Source of the DNA: Lysobacter auxotrophicus
GTDB taxonomy: Bacteria; Pseudomonadota; Gammaproteobacteria; Xanthomonadales; Xanthomonadaceae
Reading direction: 5' to 3'
Assembly (NCBI RefSeq): GCF_027924565.1
Contig: NZ_AP027041.1
Coordinates: 1,798,001 to 1,862,000, forward strand
Length of the DNA: 64,000 nucleotides
Positions 20,045 to 29,335 of the stretch are shown here, in pieces; within the stretch, counting starts at the first letter, position 1; every line of letters starts with the position of its first letter. The notes below the pieces were generated by a model. It saw nothing but the letters and a program-made list of their open reading frames with translations. It was not told the DNA's origin and ran no database searches. The position numbers and the translations under genes were made by a program.

Positions 20045-20489
20045 GCCCCCACTGCGTCTGCGGCGCGCGCCAGGCGAGCCACGCCGTCGCGGCGAGGGCG
20101 ATCCACGGGGCGACGTCCAGCACGCTGTGGATGTGCTGTTCGATCGGGGAGATGGTGCGGCCTGCCAGGAACGCGGCGCGCGTGTCGCGATAGCCCGCCC
20201 ACGCGTGCACGACGACGATGAAGCCCACCAGCAATGCGAGCCCGGCCGTCGGCGCGAGCACGAGCCACAACACCGCGCCGCCACCGCACAACGCGAGCTG
20301 CACAAGATGCAATCGCGATTCGGCGATGCCCGAGGTCGCGGGCAGGTTGGTCGCGCGATGGCAGGCGAAATCCAGGCAGCCGGCGATCGTCCACAACCAG
20401 TAGAGCGCGAGCGCGCCCCACATCAACGAGGAACGCGCCGGGACATCGTGGCCCGTGGCGATCAATGCGGTCGCGAAGGCAGCCTCCAT
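19896..20489 (-). CDS. Hypothetical integral membrane protein
   Basis: A 197-residue protein with about five hydrophobic helices: LMWGALALYWLWTIAGCLDF, LVQLALCGGGAVLWLVLA, GLALLVGFIVVVHAWAG, VAPWIALAATAWLAW and GIWAAVLLPALVLCVAPAL. Conserved-looking polar features are FACHRATNL after helix 1 and RTISPIEQHIHSVLDVAPW between helices 3 and 4, where the two His could bind metal or haem. I do not recognise the family. It is followed on the opposite strand by an overlapping gene end (19896-20044), and its start lies 21 bp downstream of the stop of the lipoprotein gene at 20511-21110, so the two are probably one transcript. Confidence 0.7.
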   Translation of the reverse strand: MEAAFATALIATGHDVPARSSLMWGALALYWLWTIAGCLDFACHRATNLPATSGIAESRLHLVQLALCGGGAVLWLVLAPTAGLALLVGFIVVVHAWAGYRDTRAAFLAGRTISPIEQHIHSVLDVAPWIALAATAWLAWRAPQTQWGLTLRETQLSIGIWAAVLLPALVLCVAPALMEFRDALRVANRRRNVGADA

Positions 20490-20510
20490 GGTCGCCCGTC
20501 GTCGCGCGCC

Positions 20511-21110
20511 TTACGACGTCGCCGGCTTCGCGGCGTCGGCCTTCGCCGGATCGGGCAACGCCTTGCCGCCCGCGTCCAGCAGGGTCCAGTGGCCCCACTT
20601 GTCGCGCACGCCATGGCCGCCGGTACGCCCCGCGCCGGTGTCGGCGTTGTAGCGATACAGCGGCTTGCGATCGTAGGTCACTTGCGTGGTGCCGTCCGCG
20701 CGGCCGACCGTGCCGAGCAGTTCCGCGCGCAGCCCTTCGCCGACGCCGCTGCGCGCATCGGTCGTGAGCAGCGGCGGCCAGACTTCGATGCACGCGTCGT
20801 CGCAACGGTTGCCGTTGACGTCGCCTTCCAGCGCATACACGGCGGAGTTCGCCGAATTCACCAGGTACGCGCCGCCGTCGGCGTTCTGCGCGAGCGCGAG
20901 CACAGGGCCGCTCGCCGGATTCGAGGCGGACGGCGTCGCGCCGCCCGGCGTCGGCTGCTCGGGCGCGGGTGTCGTCGGCTCGCGTTCGGTGGCGTTGCCC
21001 TGCGCATCGGTGGCGCCGTTGATGCGGCCGTTCGGGCCATCGCCGCACGCCGTCATCGCGAGCGTTGCGGCGATCAGCGCGAGCGTGGCGAAGCGTTGCG
21101 AAGCATGCAT
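20511..21110 (-). CDS. Lipoprotein with secreted-repeat (COG4315-type) domain
   Basis: A 199-residue precursor with a lipoprotein signal ([13 protein letters not shown], lipobox LAMTAC), so it is membrane-anchored in the periplasm or outer membrane. A Thr/Pro/Ala-rich linker follows. The domain resembles the secreted repeat family seen in COG4315: [16 protein letters not shown], then [16 protein letters not shown] with two cysteines, and [24 protein letters not shown], where the short LY-Y and W-P-P motifs recur. Function of this family is unknown. The start is the ATG at 21110, which fits the signal peptide; longer frames begin further up but add no signal. The divergent gene at 21359 lies about 250 bp away. 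Confidence 0.8.
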   Translation of the reverse strand: MHASQRFATLALIAATLAMTACGDGPNGRINGATDAQGNATEREPTTPAPEQPTPGGATPSASNPASGPVLALAQNADGGAYLVNSANSAVYALEGDVNGNRCDDACIEVWPPLLTTDARSGVGEGLRAELLGTVGRADGTTQVTYDRKPLYRYNADTGAGRTGGHGVRDKWGHWTLLDAGGKALPDPAKADAAKPATS

Positions 21111-21358
21111 GCGTTGGAATCCGATTCGTCGATCCATCGTGCATACCGCCGCGGCGGTGAATGGATCGTGCACGAACTGAACGACTCGTTGGGGCCGCGC
21201 ACCCGACGCGAATTGCTGCGCGCACGCGGAATCTTTTTCGCGTGAATGCGCCGTCGAGCCCGTTAGGGCGCCTCACCGCCGTGGCACGACACTTGCGGGG
21301 ACATGGTCATGGCAGCGCACGCAACGCGTTGCATCGCGAATGTTCGCGGGAGGATGAC

Positions 21359-21589
21359 ATGACGACTCGGATGATCAGCTACAGCCAACTGGTGTCCGTC
21401 ATCGGCGAAGGCGCACGCGAGATCTACGGCGCCGACTGGGACACCGCCGAACGCGCCGCCGCGGCGCTGTGGAAATCCTACGAACAGGCCACCGGCCTGT
21501 CGTGGGAAGAGGTCGAGCCGGACGTGCGCGCCGCGTGGGAACGCGCGAGTCTGTTCCCGCGCACCGACGGCCTGCTGCGACTGCATTGA
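21359..21589 (+). CDS. Small conserved-looking protein
   Basis: A 76-residue acidic protein of unknown function. It starts at the ATG at 21359, immediately after a strong GGGAGG ribosome-binding site. The sequence has a helical look (LVSVIGEGAREIYGADWDTAE, AAAALWKSYEQATGLSWEEVEPDVRAAW) with several Trp. No cysteines or signal are visible. The DUF4142 lipoprotein gene starts 43 bp downstream on the same strand, so they are probably co-transcribed. Confidence 0.7.
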   Translation: MTTRMISYSQLVSVIGEGAREIYGADWDTAERAAAALWKSYEQATGLSWEEVEPDVRAAWERASLFPRTDGLLRLH

Positions 21590-21632
21590 TCGCGCTTTGC
21601 TCCAACGACAACCACCCACGAAGGATCCCGAC

Positions 21633-22352
21633 ATGAACCGTGCATTGAAGCTTTCCCTCGCCACCTCCCTTGCGATGCTGGCCCTGACGGGCTGCAACAA
21701 TCGCAACGACGACCAGGCCACGGCCGACAACGCACCGGGTACGCCGGCGACGTCCGCCACCCCGGCCGTCGACCAGACCGCCGACACCAGCGCCGAGCCG
21801 GGCAACAACGCCAGCACCACCGGCGATGCCAGCGCACAGGCGGGCTCGACCGCCGCGACCACCGACCAGAGCAGCGCCGCGTCGCCGAACGCCTCGGCCA
21901 CCGGCGCGATGACGCAAGGCCAGGCCGTCGCGCTCGTCGGCGCCGTCGACAAGCATGAGATCGCCGCCGCCGAACAGGCCAAGGGCAAGAAGGTGACCGG
22001 CGATGTCGCCGATTACGCCAACATGCTGCATCGCGAACACTCCAAGAACCTCGAAGCCGGCCAGAAGCTCGGCGCCAGCGAAAGCAACCCCGAAGTGACC
22101 GCGCTGGAAGAGAAGGGCCGCAGCGAGTTGTCCACGCTCGACCAGAAGTCCGGCAAGGACTACGAGAAGGCCTACGTCGATGCGATGGTGAAGGGCCACC
22201 AGGAAGCGCTGTCGCTCATCGACAACCGCCTGCTGCCGGCCGCGCAGGACGCCAACGTCCGCACGTTCCTCACCAACTCGCGCGAACACGTGGCGATGCA
22301 CCTGGAACGCGGCCAGGCGCTGCAGAAGAAGATGGGCGGCACCGCGCAGTAA
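21633..22352 (+). CDS. DUF4142 family lipoprotein
   Basis: A 239-residue precursor of unknown function with a lipoprotein signal (SLATSLAMLALTGC). A 70-residue linker rich in Ala, Ser, Thr and Asp follows, then the DUF4142 helical domain (about residues 98-235). That domain resembles a ferritin-like four-helix bundle: AVDKHEIAAAEQAK, DVADYANMLHREHSKNL, YVDAMVKGHQEALSLIDNRLL and FLTNSREHVAMHLERGQAL carry the conserved His/Glu positions. The ATG at 21633 has GAAGGAT upstream. Genes of this family are common in bacterial general-stress clusters. It is preceded by a small gene and followed by an alcohol dehydrogenase 150 bp away. Confidence 0.85.
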   Translation: MNRALKLSLATSLAMLALTGCNNRNDDQATADNAPGTPATSATPAVDQTADTSAEPGNNASTTGDASAQAGSTAATTDQSSAASPNASATGAMTQGQAVALVGAVDKHEIAAAEQAKGKKVTGDVADYANMLHREHSKNLEAGQKLGASESNPEVTALEEKGRSELSTLDQKSGKDYEKAYVDAMVKGHQEALSLIDNRLLPAAQDANVRTFLTNSREHVAMHLERGQALQKKMGGTAQ

Positions 22353-22505
22353 CGCTGCGCGCCGTCTCGATGTGCGACATGAAGTTGTTTCTGGCGCGAC
22401 GAAGCCGTTTCATCGGCGCCTTGCCGTCGAGGCCGCCTGTGCGGTCGCGCGAGTGGCACGCGTCTTGCGCGGTGTAATTCCAACCCGACGACAAGGAGCT
22501 TGCTC

Positions 22506-23672
22506 ATGAAAGCGCTGACCTGGAACGGCTCGTACGACGTGCGCATCGAGAACTTGCCCGATCCGACGATCATCGAGGACACCGACGTGCTGCTGCGCGT
22601 CACCGCCACGGCGATCTGCGGATCGGACCTGCATCTGTATCGCGGCAAAGTCCCGGGCATGAAGGACGGCGACATCCTCGGCCATGAATTCATGGGCATC
22701 GTCGAGGATGTCGGCCCGGGCGTCACGCGGGTGAAGCGCGGCGATCGCGTCGTCGTGCCGTTCACGATCTCGTGCGGCGACTGCTTCTTCTGCAGCCGCG
22801 CGCTCTTCGCCGCGTGCGAGAACACCAACCCCGACCGCGGCGCCATCCTCAACAAGAAGGACGCGCGCTCCGGTGCGGGCATGTTCGGCTACACGCATCT
22901 TTACGGCGGTTATGCCGGCGGGCAGGCCGAGTTCGTGCGCGTGCCGCAGGGTAACGTCGGGCCGCTGGTGATTCCCGACAGCACGCTCAGCGACGAGCAG
23001 GTGCTGTTCCTGTCCGACATCCTGCCGACGGGTTACCAGGCCGTGATCAACGCAGCGGTTGGACCGGGCTCGTCGCTGGCGATCTTCGGCGCGGGCCCGG
23101 TCGGCATGATGGCCGCCGCGAGCGCGCGCCTGCTCGGCGTCGAACGCATCTTCATGATCGACCATCATCCGTATCGGCTGGAATTCGCGCGCGACACCTA
23201 CGGCGTGGAGACGATCAACTTCGACGAGGAGGAGGATCCCGCCGAGCGCATCGTGTCGCTGATGGACAACCGCGGCGTCGATGCGTCGATCGAGGCGGTG
23301 GGCTTCGAGGCCAAGGGCAGCAAGCTCGAAACCGCGATGACCACGCTGAAACTGGAAGGTTCCAGCGGCAAGGCGCTGCGCCAGTGCATCGCGGCCACAC
23401 GCCGCGGCGGCGTCGTGAGCGTGCCCGGCGTGTACGCCGGTTTCATCCACGGGTTCCTGTTCGGCGATGCGTTCGACAAGGGCCTGGCGTTCCGCATGGG
23501 CCAGACGCACGTGCAGCAGTTCATGCCGAAGCTGCTGGAGCACATCTCAAACGGCGAGCTGCACCCGGACGTTATCATCAGCCATCGCATGCGGCTGGAG
23601 GACGCGCCGAAGGGTTACGAGCTCTTCGAGAAGAAGCAGGACAACTGCCGCAAGGTGGTGCTCACGCCCTGA
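22506..23672 (+). CDS. Zinc-dependent alcohol (formaldehyde-type) dehydrogenase
   Basis: A medium-chain dehydrogenase of 388 residues. Catalytic zinc ligands are C38 ([13 protein letters not shown]) and the pair H60/E61 (GHEFMG). The structural zinc cluster is C90, C93, C96 and C104. The Rossmann motif is [20 protein letters not shown]. The length and the [17 protein letters not shown] start place it with the glutathione-independent formaldehyde-dehydrogenase-like group, which oxidises alcohols or aldehydes with NAD+. The substrate here is not known. The ATG at 22506 has an AAGGAGC site upstream; a TTG at 22500 is less likely. A hairpin (23691-23714) separates it from the convergent CorA-type gene. 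Confidence 0.9.
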   Translation: MKALTWNGSYDVRIENLPDPTIIEDTDVLLRVTATAICGSDLHLYRGKVPGMKDGDILGHEFMGIVEDVGPGVTRVKRGDRVVVPFTISCGDCFFCSRALFAACENTNPDRGAILNKKDARSGAGMFGYTHLYGGYAGGQAEFVRVPQGNVGPLVIPDSTLSDEQVLFLSDILPTGYQAVINAAVGPGSSLAIFGAGPVGMMAAASARLLGVERIFMIDHHPYRLEFARDTYGVETINFDEEEDPAERIVSLMDNRGVDASIEAVGFEAKGSKLETAMTTLKLEGSSGKALRQCIAATRRGGVVSVPGVYAGFIHGFLFGDAFDKGLAFRMGQTHVQQFMPKLLEHISNGELHPDVIISHRMRLEDAPKGYELFEKKQDNCRKVVLTP

Positions 23673-23690
23673 CGGTTTGGCGGGCAGGGG

Positions 23691-23714
23691 CCGGGCGACG
23701 GGACGTTCGCCCGG
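23691..23714. terminator. Hairpin between convergent genes
   Basis: An 8-bp perfect stem CCGGGCGA/TCGCCCGG (23691-23698 and 23707-23714) with an 8-nt loop lies between the ADH stop (23672) and the CorA-like stop (23724). It has no U-run; it could end transcription on both sides with Rho help. Confidence 0.45.
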
Positions 23715-23723
23715 CGCCGCCCG

Positions 23724-24707
23724 TCACAGCCACTTGCGTCGCCACGCCCACCACAGTCCCACCAGCGCCATGCCGAGCATCGCGCCGACGGCGATGAGGA
23801 ATCCCGCCAGGCCGGTATCGAAGAACGGCGCCTGGAAGTTCATGCCGAGCACGCCGGCGACGACCGCGAGGCCGCCCATCACCGCCGTCAGGATCGTCAG
23901 CACGCGCATGATCGCATTCGTGCGCAACGCGGTCTGGTTGCTGAAAAGTTCGAACGACCCGATCACGACCTCCCGCGCGTTCTCGACCGCTTCCATGGCG
24001 CGCTGGAAGTGCGTGTCGACGGTCTGGAAATGGCGGTTCACTTCGCCCTCCGCACCGGGGCGGAAGTCCGGCCGTGCGATCGCGGAGAACACGCCGCGAT
24101 GCGCCGACAGCATCCGGCGCAATCGCGACGCCGCCTTCCGCAGGCCGCGCAGGCTGTGCAGGCATTCGCCGTGGCGATCATCGAGGATGTCGGTCTCCAG
24201 CCGCTCGTCCGCGCTCTCGAAATCCGCCACCGCCTCGAAGTAGGTGTTGAGGTGCCAGTCGAGCAGCGACGCGGTGAAACTGTCGGCGCTGAGCATGCCG
24301 AGGCCGGAGTCGTCGGACTCGCGCTCGCGCAGCTGCGTGATGAAGTCCATCGGCTCCTGGTGCGCGGTGATCACGAAGTTGTGGCCGGTCAGGATCGCCA
24401 GCACCGAACCGTTGAACGCCAGGTCGCCATCGTTGCGCACCGCGACCACGCGGACGAAGAACGTCCCGTTGTTCACGCGCAGCTCCGGCATCGCGCTGCG
24501 GTCGCAGAATGCGCCCACGATGTCCTCGTGCAGGCCGAGCGTGCGCAGCACCTGCGCCGTCGACGGATCGCCGCCGCCTTCCAGGTCGATCCACAGGAGC
24601 TGGTGCTCCTGCAGGTTGTCCAGGTTCGCGGCATCCAGATCGATCGCCTCGACCTTTCCGTTGCTGTCGAAAAGACGTATGTCGCGCGTGCCGGCGTCGT
24701 CGGGCAT
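23724..24707 (-). CDS. CorA-family divalent cation transporter
   Basis: A 327-residue inner-membrane transporter of the CorA/ZntB superfamily. A large N-terminal cytoplasmic domain (ELRVNNGTFFVRVVAVRN, GHNFVITAHQEPMDFI) is followed by a long helix and two C-terminal membrane segments. The first ends in the signature GMN within GVLGMNFQAPFF (about residue 285-287), and the second is FLIAVGAMLGMALVGLWWAW. A very short basic C-terminal tail (RRKWL) follows. Whether it moves Mg2+, Co2+ or Zn2+ cannot be read from the sequence. The ATG at 24707 is the first of the frame. It is convergent with the ADH gene. Confidence 0.88.
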   Translation of the reverse strand: MPDDAGTRDIRLFDSNGKVEAIDLDAANLDNLQEHQLLWIDLEGGGDPSTAQVLRTLGLHEDIVGAFCDRSAMPELRVNNGTFFVRVVAVRNDGDLAFNGSVLAILTGHNFVITAHQEPMDFITQLRERESDDSGLGMLSADSFTASLLDWHLNTYFEAVADFESADERLETDILDDRHGECLHSLRGLRKAASRLRRMLSAHRGVFSAIARPDFRPGAEGEVNRHFQTVDTHFQRAMEAVENAREVVIGSFELFSNQTALRTNAIMRVLTILTAVMGGLAVVAGVLGMNFQAPFFDTGLAGFLIAVGAMLGMALVGLWWAWRRKWL

Positions 24708-24827
24708 CCAGGGGGGCGGGGTAGTGATGGCGCCATGAATCTGCGGCGCCTTCTGTCGCCCCGGCGTGAGCGCACCGGCCGCGCGCGGGTTTCCTGCCAG
24801 CCTGTGTTCAGCGTCCCGACGCGCGGA

Positions 24828-25076
24828 TCAGCGGTGCGCGACGTCGTCGACCTCTTGGGTGCGGCGGTCGATCACGCCTCGCGGGCGATGGTGCATGCCG
24901 GCCCGGCTCTGGTCCTGCGCCAGCGCGCAGACGACCTGTCCGGACGTCATGTTCGATCGCACCCACCAGGTGCTGCTGATTCCGTTGGGCGCGATCAGGC
25001 GCAGCCGGCAGCGTCCATCGACCGTCGCCGGTTCGGCATAGATGCGCCAGCCCTTCGGCAGGTCCCCTTCGTGCAT
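24828..25076 (-). CDS. Small hypothetical protein
   Basis: An 82-residue frame from an ATG at 25076. The first 60 residues look like a folded domain (WRIYAEPATVDGRCRLRLIAP, STWWVRSNMTSGQVVCALAQ), with two Trp in a row and two isolated cysteines. The tail is basic. There is no recognised family, and an earlier ATG at 25121 in the same frame is possible. It is located between the CorA-like gene and katE, on the minus strand. Confidence 0.5.
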   Translation of the reverse strand: MHEGDLPKGWRIYAEPATVDGRCRLRLIAPNGISSTWWVRSNMTSGQVVCALAQDQSRAGMHHRPRGVIDRRTQEVDDVAHR

Positions 25077-25418
25077 GCGATGTCCCCTGTGGATGCGTGA
25101 TGCTCGACAGGCGTGACGCAAGGTGCGTGCCAGCCGGTCGGGAACGCACCGACGCGGCTTGCAGGCGCCGCGCGACGCGCGGCAATTCCGCAGTGGGAAG
25201 AAAGTGCGTACGGCGATGAAGAACTGGGGCGTCCGAATCGCCCAGCCCGCTTGCTGCCGGCACTCGCCATCACCACGCCATCTTCGCCAACGTGAACGTC
25301 CGCGGCGTTTGCGTTACGCAACGTCGACCTGCGTGACGCCAAGCTTGCTGGAGGTCAGGGCGCGTCGTGCGTTTTCCTGCCCGCGCATCCGCTCGACACA
25401 TTCTCAGGAGATCGCCCG
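25077..25418. other. Non-coding region upstream of katE
   Basis: About 340 bp without a convincing gene. It should contain the katE promoter. The only symmetrical feature I see is a 13-bp dyad at 25309-25321, TTGCGT and ACGCAA around one central T, 98 bp before the katE ATG. No clear -35/-10 pair was found. Confidence 0.5.
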
Positions 25419-27848
25419 ATGGCCAGCCGCAAGAAGCCAGCATCCAAGACGCCCGCACGCAAGTCCTCCGCCGCGAAGAAGAGCACCGCCGCCAAATCCG
25501 CGCGCCGCGCACCGACCGACAGCGGTCCTGCGCAGATGTCGGGCGAAGGCGCCGACGATCCGGCCGTGCAGCAGGGCCTGGACGCACAGGCGCTCGCCGC
25601 GACGTTCGACCACAACCCGACGAAGGCCGCCGAGTACGGCCGCGACAACGCCCTCGCGCCGCCGGAAGGCGCGCACGTCACGCCGACGCCGCTTGCGGGC
25701 GCGAGCACGCTGACCGAATCGCAGACCTCCGACAAAGTGGGCACGCAGGCGCAGCCCGGTACGAATCCCACGGTGCTGCCGCTGGACCGCGTGCGCGTGG
25801 ATTCCGGCGGACAGCGCCTCACGACCAACCAGGGCGTGCCCGTTTCGCAGAATCAGGATTCGCTCAAGGCCGGTTTGCGCGGGCCGGCGCTGCTGAAGGA
25901 TTTCATCCTGCGCGAGAAGCTCACGCACTTCGACCACGAGCGCATTCCGGAGCGCATCGTGCATGCGCGCGGCTCCGGCGCGCACGGATTCTTCGAGTGC
26001 TACCGCTCGCTGCGCGGCATCACGCGTGCGGCGCCGTTCCAGGAAGACGGCAAGATCACGCCAGTGTTCGTGCGTTTTTCGACCGTGCAGGGCGAGCGCG
26101 GTTCGAAGGACACCGCGCGCGATGTGCGCGGCTTCGCGGTGAAGTTCTATACCGATGAAGGCAACTGGGACCTGGTGGGCAACAACATCCCGGTGTTCTT
26201 CATCCAGGACGCGATGAAGTTCCCCGACCTGGTCCATGCGGTCAAGCCCGAGCCGCACCACCAGATGCCGCAGGCCGCGACCGCGCACGACACCTTCTGG
26301 GATTTCGTGTCGCTGATGCCCGAATCCACGCACATGCTGCTGTGGGCAATGAGCGACCGCGCGATCCCGCGCAGTTACCGCATGATGCAGGGCTTCGGCG
26401 TGCATACCTTCCGCTTCGTCAACGAGGAAGGCGAGTCGCGGCTGGTGAAGTTCCACTGGACGCCGCGCCTAGGCACGCATTCGCTGCAGTGGGACGAGGC
26501 GGTGAAGATCTCCGGCGCCGATCCGGATTTCCATCGTCGCGACCTGTGGGAAGCGATCGAGGCGGGTGAGTTCCCCGAGTACGAACTCGGCGTGCAGATC
26601 TTCACCGAGGAGCAGGCGAACAAGTTCAGCTTCGACGTGCTCGATTCGACCAAGATCGTGCCGGAGGAACTGGTGCCGGTGGAGCCGATCGGCCGCATGG
26701 TGCTCAACCGCAATCCGGACAACTTCTTCGCCGAGACCGAACAGGTCGCGTTCTGCACGGCGCACGTGGTGCCGGGCATCGACTTCACCAACGATCCGCT
26801 GCTCGCCGGGCGCATCCATTCGTACGTCGACACGCAGCTGACGCGTCTTGGCGGGCCGAACTTCCACGAGATCCCGATCAACGCGCCGATCGCGCCGGTG
26901 CACAACAACCAGCGCGACGGTTTCCATCGCCAGGCGATCAACCGAGGCCGCGTCGCGTACGAACCCAACAGCCTGGCCGGCGGTTGTCCGTTCCAGGCGG
27001 GTTCGGCGGGCTTCGTGTCGTTCCCCGAACCGGTGCGCGCCGAGGAACTGCGCGGACGGCCGGAGAAGTTCGCCGAACACTACAACCAGGCCACGCTGTT
27101 CTACGACAGCCAGAGCGAGGCCGAAAAGGCGCACATCATCGGCGCGTTCCGGTTCGAGCTGAGCAAGGTCACGGTGCCTGCGATCCGCGAACGCATGGTG
27201 GCGAACCTGATGAACGTGTCGCAGGAACTGGCGACGTCGGTTGCCGCGGGGCTCGGCATGGGCCCGGTCCAGCCGACGCCGCGCGCGATCGCACGCGTGC
27301 CGCGTCCGGAGGTGCGTCAGTCGGCGGCGTTGTCGCTGCTCGCGCATCCGGGCGACGGCAGCATCCGGTCGCGCAAGATTGCGCTGATCGTGTGCGATGG
27401 CGTGATCGGCGAATCGCTGGCGGCCGCGCAGCAGGCGCTGTTCGAAGCCGGCGCGGTGCCGCGCCTGGTCGGCCCGCGCATCGGTCCGTTCATCACCGCC
27501 GAAGGCGAGACGATGCAGGCCGACGCCTCGATGGAGAACGAACCGGCGGTGCTGTTCGACGCGCTCGTGCTGCCCGATGGCGAGCGCGCGGTGAAGGCGC
27601 TGGCCGTCGACGGCCGCGCGGCGGAGTTCGTGAAGGAGCAGTACCGCCACTGCAAGCCGATCCTCGCGCTGGGCGCATCGAGCACGCTCCTGGAAGGCGC
27701 GGGCGCGTCGAAGATGCTCGACGACGGCACCGAAGACCCGGGCATCATCGCCGGGAAGGACGATGACGACGAGGCGATCGCGGCATTCATCGACGCGATG
27801 TCGCAGCACCGCCACTGGGTGCGCGAAAAGGATCCGCCGCTGGTGTGA
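25419..27848 (+). CDS. katE: Large-subunit catalase (KatE/HPII type)
   Basis: Monofunctional haem catalase that converts hydrogen peroxide to water and oxygen. The 809-residue protein is longer than the roughly 750 of HPII. Catalytic His is H182 in [14 protein letters not shown]. The Asn region is N255/N256 ([12 protein letters not shown]), and the proximal haem Tyr is Y469 ([10 protein letters not shown]). The C-terminal domain (about residue 650 on, [21 protein letters not shown]) is the flavodoxin/DJ-1-like module typical of this subgroup. The unusual part is the N-terminal tail: residues 1-33 are Lys/Ala/Ser/Pro-rich ([20 protein letters not shown]), like a histone H1 or DNA-binding tail, and residues 35-130 are low complexity. 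AGGAGA precedes the ATG by 8 nt. A signal peptide is absent. Confidence 0.95.
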   Translation: MASRKKPASKTPARKSSAAKKSTAAKSARRAPTDSGPAQMSGEGADDPAVQQGLDAQALAATFDHNPTKAAEYGRDNALAPPEGAHVTPTPLAGASTLTESQTSDKVGTQAQPGTNPTVLPLDRVRVDSGGQRLTTNQGVPVSQNQDSLKAGLRGPALLKDFILREKLTHFDHERIPERIVHARGSGAHGFFECYRSLRGITRAAPFQEDGKITPVFVRFSTVQGERGSKDTARDVRGFAVKFYTDEGNWDLVGNNIPVFFIQDAMKFPDLVHAVKPEPHHQMPQAATAHDTFWDFVSLMPESTHMLLWAMSDRAIPRSYRMMQGFGVHTFRFVNEEGESRLVKFHWTPRLGTHSLQWDEAVKISGADPDFHRRDLWEAIEAGEFPEYELGVQIFTEEQANKFSFDVLDSTKIVPEELVPVEPIGRMVLNRNPDNFFAETEQVAFCTAHVVPGIDFTNDPLLAGRIHSYVDTQLTRLGGPNFHEIPINAPIAPVHNNQRDGFHRQAINRGRVAYEPNSLAGGCPFQAGSAGFVSFPEPVRAEELRGRPEKFAEHYNQATLFYDSQSEAEKAHIIGAFRFELSKVTVPAIRERMVANLMNVSQELATSVAAGLGMGPVQPTPRAIARVPRPEVRQSAALSLLAHPGDGSIRSRKIALIVCDGVIGESLAAAQQALFEAGAVPRLVGPRIGPFITAEGETMQADASMENEPAVLFDALVLPDGERAVKALAVDGRAAEFVKEQYRHCKPILALGASSTLLEGAGASKMLDDGTEDPGIIAGKDDDDEAIAAFIDAMSQHRHWVREKDPPLV

Positions 27849-27860
27849 TGCGGCATCGCG

Positions 27861-27886
27861 CCCTCCCTTGCGGATGCAGGGGAGGG
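27861..27886 (+). terminator. Hairpin after katE
   Basis: Stem CCCTCCC/GGGAGGG (27861-27867 and 27880-27886) with a 12-nt loop, starting 13 bp after the katE stop. The following bases (TCGTGCC) contain no T-run, so this is a weak terminator candidate. Confidence 0.35.
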
Positions 27887-27904
27887 TCGTGCCTCAGTAG
27901 CTGT

Positions 27905-28058
27905 TGTAGCCCGGGTAAGCGAAGTGCACCCGGGTAGTCCCGCTGCCTGCGCGTCACCCCGGGTGCGGCTTCGCCTTACCCGGGCTATCAAAACGGTGGA
28001 CATTCCGAGCGGTCGTGGCCAGGCAGTTGTAGCCCGGGTAAGCGAAGCGCACCCGGGG
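27905..28058. repeat. Cluster of three family-A palindromic repeats
   Basis: Copies at 27905-27934 (direct), 27957-27987 (inverted, slightly degenerate, reading GGGTGCGGCTTCGCCTTACC) and 28028-28058 (direct). The first pair face each other and could form a long hairpin. It is intergenic, between katE and the DUF6766 gene. Confidence 0.8.
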
Positions 28059-28117
28059 ACACTCACGCTTGCCGGCACTTCACACCGACGCGTCTCCCGA
28101 CGGGAGAGGGCACAAGC

Positions 28118-28768
28118 TCACGTCCCCGTCTGCGAATGCGGCGCTTCCACCGGCTTGCTCTGCGGTGAGCCGTCCTGGCGCAGCCAGATGCTCAGCACGA
28201 CCAGCGCGAGCACGGCGAGGAATTCCGACTGCCAGTTCTGGAACGACTCGAACCAGAACTCCGGCTCGGTCAGGTAATCGAGCATCGTGATGGGCGCCTC
28301 GCCGCGCAACGCACGGTCGACCAGTTCGCGCCGCCAGCTGCCCGACCAGTGCAGCACGAACGACATCGCGAACAGCAGGCCGAACGCGATCGCCAGCGAG
28401 TGCCCGTACAGCGTGCGCCAGATCCCGCCGGCGCGCACCGGCCACGGCGTCGGGCCGGGTTCGAGCGTCGGCTCGTCCTCGTCCGGCTCGGACATCGGGC
28501 GCGACTCCGCCGAACCCTTCTGCCGCAGCGAGACCGTCAGCAGCACGTACATGCCCATCTGCAGGAACTCGCTTTCCCAGTTCTCGAAGATGGACGACAT
28601 CAGGTGGCCGCTGTGCAGGTACGCGGCCATCGACAGCGGCGCGCCGCCTTCGCGCACGAGTTCCTCGTTGTAGACCTTGTGCCCGGTGAGCACCTGGCCC
28701 ACGAGCGGCACGATCAGGCACGCGAGCAGCACCAGCGACAGCCCGTTGTTACGCAGGAATTGGCGCAT
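28118..28768 (-). CDS. DUF6766-type membrane protein
   Basis: A 216-residue integral membrane protein built from two related halves. Each half has a hydrophobic helix (NGLSLVLLACLIVPLVGQ and SLAIAFGLLFAMSFVLHW) and then an FENWESEFLQ or FQNWQSEFLA motif followed by a second hydrophobic stretch (MGMYVLLTVSLRQKGS and ALVVLSIWLRQDGS). The halves are joined by an acidic, Pro-rich linker of about 35 residues (SEPDEDEPTLEPGPTPWP). I associate this with DUF6766, whose function is unknown. No metal or catalytic motif is seen. The gene sits 79 bp downstream of the sensory-rhodopsin-transducer homologue on the same strand. Confidence 0.8.
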   Translation of the reverse strand: MRQFLRNNGLSLVLLACLIVPLVGQVLTGHKVYNEELVREGGAPLSMAAYLHSGHLMSSIFENWESEFLQMGMYVLLTVSLRQKGSAESRPMSEPDEDEPTLEPGPTPWPVRAGGIWRTLYGHSLAIAFGLLFAMSFVLHWSGSWRRELVDRALRGEAPITMLDYLTEPEFWFESFQNWQSEFLAVLALVVLSIWLRQDGSPQSKPVEAPHSQTGT

Positions 28769-28846
28769 CGCATCGAACCTCCAGTCCAGTCCGCTGCAGC
28801 GTAGTCACGCCGACGTGGCGCTTCCGTATACGTCGGCCGCGCTGCC

Positions 28847-29224
28847 TCAACCCTGGCTGTACGCGATGGTGCTCATCAAAGCGTTTTCGGCCTGACGCGA
28901 ATCCAACCGCGTGTGCTGCACGATCACCGGCACGTCGGACTCGATGACGCTCGCGTACGGGGTATCGCGCGGGATGGGCTCGGGATCGTCGAGCTCGTTG
29001 AAGCGCAGGTGCTTGGTGCGGCGCGCCGGCACCGTGAGCGTGTACGGGCCGGCCGGTTCGCGATCCTCGTAATAGACGTGGATGCGGATGGTCGCATCGT
29101 CGTCGGTCGTGTTCAGGATGCAGCACGCCTCGTGGCTTTCCAGCTCCGGCGCGGGCCCGTTGCTGCGGCCGGGAATGTAGCCTTCGGCGATCGCCCAGCG
29201 CGTCTTTCCGATCTTCGTGTCCAT
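28847..29224 (-). CDS. Sensory rhodopsin transducer-like protein (ASRT family)
   Basis: A 125-residue soluble beta-rich protein matching the Anabaena sensory rhodopsin transducer family, a tetrameric all-beta protein that in Anabaena binds the sensory rhodopsin. Seen here: W-A-I-A-E-G-Y-I-P near the N-terminus, then SHEACCILNTTDDDATIRIHV (two adjacent cysteines), YEDREPAGPY, VPARRTKHLRFNEL and VPVIVQHTRLDSRQAENAL. No membrane segment or signal is present. No rhodopsin gene is in the window, so the partner and ligand are unknown. It shares its strand with the DUF6766 gene and is divergent from the flavin oxidoreductase gene. Confidence 0.82.
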   Translation of the reverse strand: MDTKIGKTRWAIAEGYIPGRSNGPAPELESHEACCILNTTDDDATIRIHVYYEDREPAGPYTLTVPARRTKHLRFNELDDPEPIPRDTPYASVIESDVPVIVQHTRLDSRQAENALMSTIAYSQG

Positions 29225-29335
29225 GGGCGCGGTCTATCACGCACGGCGGAAAGGCCGCGTCACGGCACGCGCGAAGGCGTCGCGTTCACGCCGCGTGCGT
29301 ACGCTCGTCGATACAGGCGCAACGACGCGGCACGC

